A stretch of 64,000 nt of DNA from Paenibacillus segetis (GTDB lineage Bacteria > Bacillota > Bacilli > Paenibacillales > Paenibacillaceae). The notes beneath the pieces were generated by a model. The model did no database searches. It had not been told where the DNA came from and was given only the letters and a program-made list of their open reading frames with translations. Position 1 is the first letter of the stretch. Every line of letters starts with the position of its first letter. Positions 63,069 to 64,000 of this stretch are shown here, piece by piece. The translations under genes were made by a program, and so were the position numbers. The DNA is taken from NCBI RefSeq assembly GCF_014639155.1, contig NZ_BMFT01000001.1, positions 3,149,045 through 3,213,044 on the forward strand, given 5' to 3'.

Positions 63069-63902
63069 TTAACCTTTCACCGCACCAGCCGTCATCCCAT
63101 CAATAAAGTACTTCTGAAAAGCGATGAATAAAATAAAGATAGGGACGATGGAGAAAAATGAACCTACGATCAATAGATCGTAATTATTTCCGTAAGGAGT
63201 GAGTAATGTTTTGAGTCCAATAGGGAGCGTAAACTTACTGCCACTACTTAGCACCATAAACGGCCAAAGGAAGTTATTCCAACTGTTCATCCCGTTTAGA
63301 ATGGCCATAGCAGCAAATGACGGCTTCATGACGGGCAAAATTAATTTTAAGTAAATGCCATATTCTGAAGCTCCATCTACTCTGCCTGCAGAAATAATTT
63401 CCTTCGGAATTCCTCTTAAATACTGTCTAAAGAAGAAGATCGTTGCGGCACTAGCAATCCCAGGTAGAACTATTGCAGAATATGAATTCATCAGACCGAT
63501 ATTATTAGTTAATGTATATAGTGGTAACAGCAAAATTTCAAACGGTACCATCATAATTAGCAATACACAGATGAACAAGAGATTTTTACCTTTGAATTCA
63601 TAGGCCGAAAATCCATATGCCACCGTGGCACTAACGAATAGCGTTAAGGTTACTTGAACTATTGTTAATAGAACTGAATTAAAAAACCATGTGAAATAGG
63701 CATGATCTCCAGTAAACAAAAAAACGAAATTATTAAAACTCATAGCTGAAAGATCAAAATTCAAATTTAATCCATTTCGAATCAAATCGGCCCCAGGTTT
63801 AAATGATGCTATCGTAATCGCGTAAAAAGGAACCAGTATAAGGAAACCCACTATAGCAAAGAAGATGAAGAGGACTATTTTAAGCGCAATATTCTTATTC
63901 AT
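63069..63902 (-). CDS. Sugar ABC transporter permease (CUT1, MalG-type)
   Basis: A 277-aa permease with six helices (IVLFIFFAIVGFLILVPFYA first) and the EAA-type loop SAGRVDGASEYGIYLKLILP. It ends FIDGMTAGAVKG. AAGGAGG lies before the ATG and overlaps the end of the preceding permease gene. With the GH51 and GH43 genes after it, arabino-oligosaccharide import is likely, as in AraPQ of B. subtilis (inference). Confidence 0.94.
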   Translation of the reverse strand: MNKNIALKIVLFIFFAIVGFLILVPFYAITIASFKPGADLIRNGLNLNFDLSAMSFNNFVFLFTGDHAYFTWFFNSVLLTIVQVTLTLFVSATVAYGFSAYEFKGKNLLFICVLLIMMVPFEILLLPLYTLTNNIGLMNSYSAIVLPGIASAATIFFFRQYLRGIPKEIISAGRVDGASEYGIYLKLILPVMKPSFAAMAILNGMNSWNNFLWPFMVLSSGSKFTLPIGLKTLLTPYGNNYDLLIVGSFFSIVPIFILFIAFQKYFIDGMTAGAVKG

Positions 63903-63904
63903 AT

Positions 63905-64000
63905 TTAATCCTCCTTCTTAAACATGCCCGAGAATGCTAATTGTGTTAAATTGATTACCATCGTAATGGCTAGTAACACAATGCCAACAGCCGCGGCATA
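63905..64000 (-). CDS. Sugar ABC transporter permease (MalF-type), C-terminal end only
   Basis: The last 31 codons of a gene entering from beyond the window. Read on the minus strand they give YAAAVGIVLLAITMVINLTQ and then LAFSGMFKKED before TAA: a final hydrophobic helix and short cytoplasmic tail typical of MalF-type permeases. It ends two bases before the start of the MalG-type partner. Identity is inferred from position and the hydrophobic end. Confidence 0.75.
   Translation of the reverse strand, partial: YAAAVGIVLLAITMVINLTQLAFSGMFKKED

Overview
The window looks like a chromosomal segment of a spore-forming, low-to-moderate G+C Firmicute, most probably Paenibacillus or a close relative. 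The reasons are the Bacillus-type yqeG-yqeH-aroE-yhbY-nadD-yqeK-rsfS-yqeM cluster, a spoVAC-AD-AE cluster, a T-box leader on leuS, strong AGGAGG ribosome binding sites, and three sugar-import loci of the YesM/YesN/LplABC style typical of Paenibacillus. Almost every gene is on the minus strand. The genus call is inference from gene content.

Layout. About 1-19 kb is conserved core: leuS (its last codons lie outside the window) with a T-box leader and promoter; an RNase J gene; yqeM; cvfB; rsfS; yqeK; nadD; yhbY; aroE; yqeH; yqeG; then a transglutaminase/DUF58/MoxR trio; the spoVA core; a tiny membrane-protein gene; and an M42 aminopeptidase on the plus strand. Two intergenic gaps here hold repeat-like DNA: a MITE-like block at 5721-6015, and a long hairpin plus several short palindromes at 7302-7687.

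About 20-34.3 kb is a glycan island: CE7 esterase, GH38 alpha-mannosidase, CUT1 sugar ABC importer, YesM/YesN-type two-component system, and a FAD oxidoreductase with a discoidin-like tail divergent from an AraC regulator. It is bracketed by a 79-bp direct repeat (19992-20070 and 34272-34350) that carries a terminator and the 3' end of the esterase gene. The second copy is an orphan relic, which suggests integration or rearrangement.

About 35-55 kb carries cytoplasmic GH42 beta-galactosidase, GH95 alpha-fucosidase, GH31 alpha-xylosidase and GH3 beta-glucosidase-type enzymes, with an Lpl-type importer, a histidine kinase, a response regulator and two AraC regulators. Together these are the exo-activities needed to take apart imported fucosylated xyloglucan oligosaccharides (fucose, galactose, xylose, glucose). 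That assignment is inference.

About 55-60 kb is a heterodimeric ABC exporter with an unusually long ArsR-type regulator. About 60-64 kb is an arabinose-polymer operon: two CUT1 permeases (one cut by the window edge), GH51 arabinofuranosidase, a small Cys-rich protein and a GH43 enzyme. None of the three importers has its own ATPase, so a shared MsmX-type ATPase elsewhere is implied. No tRNA, rRNA, CRISPR array, transposase or phage gene was seen.
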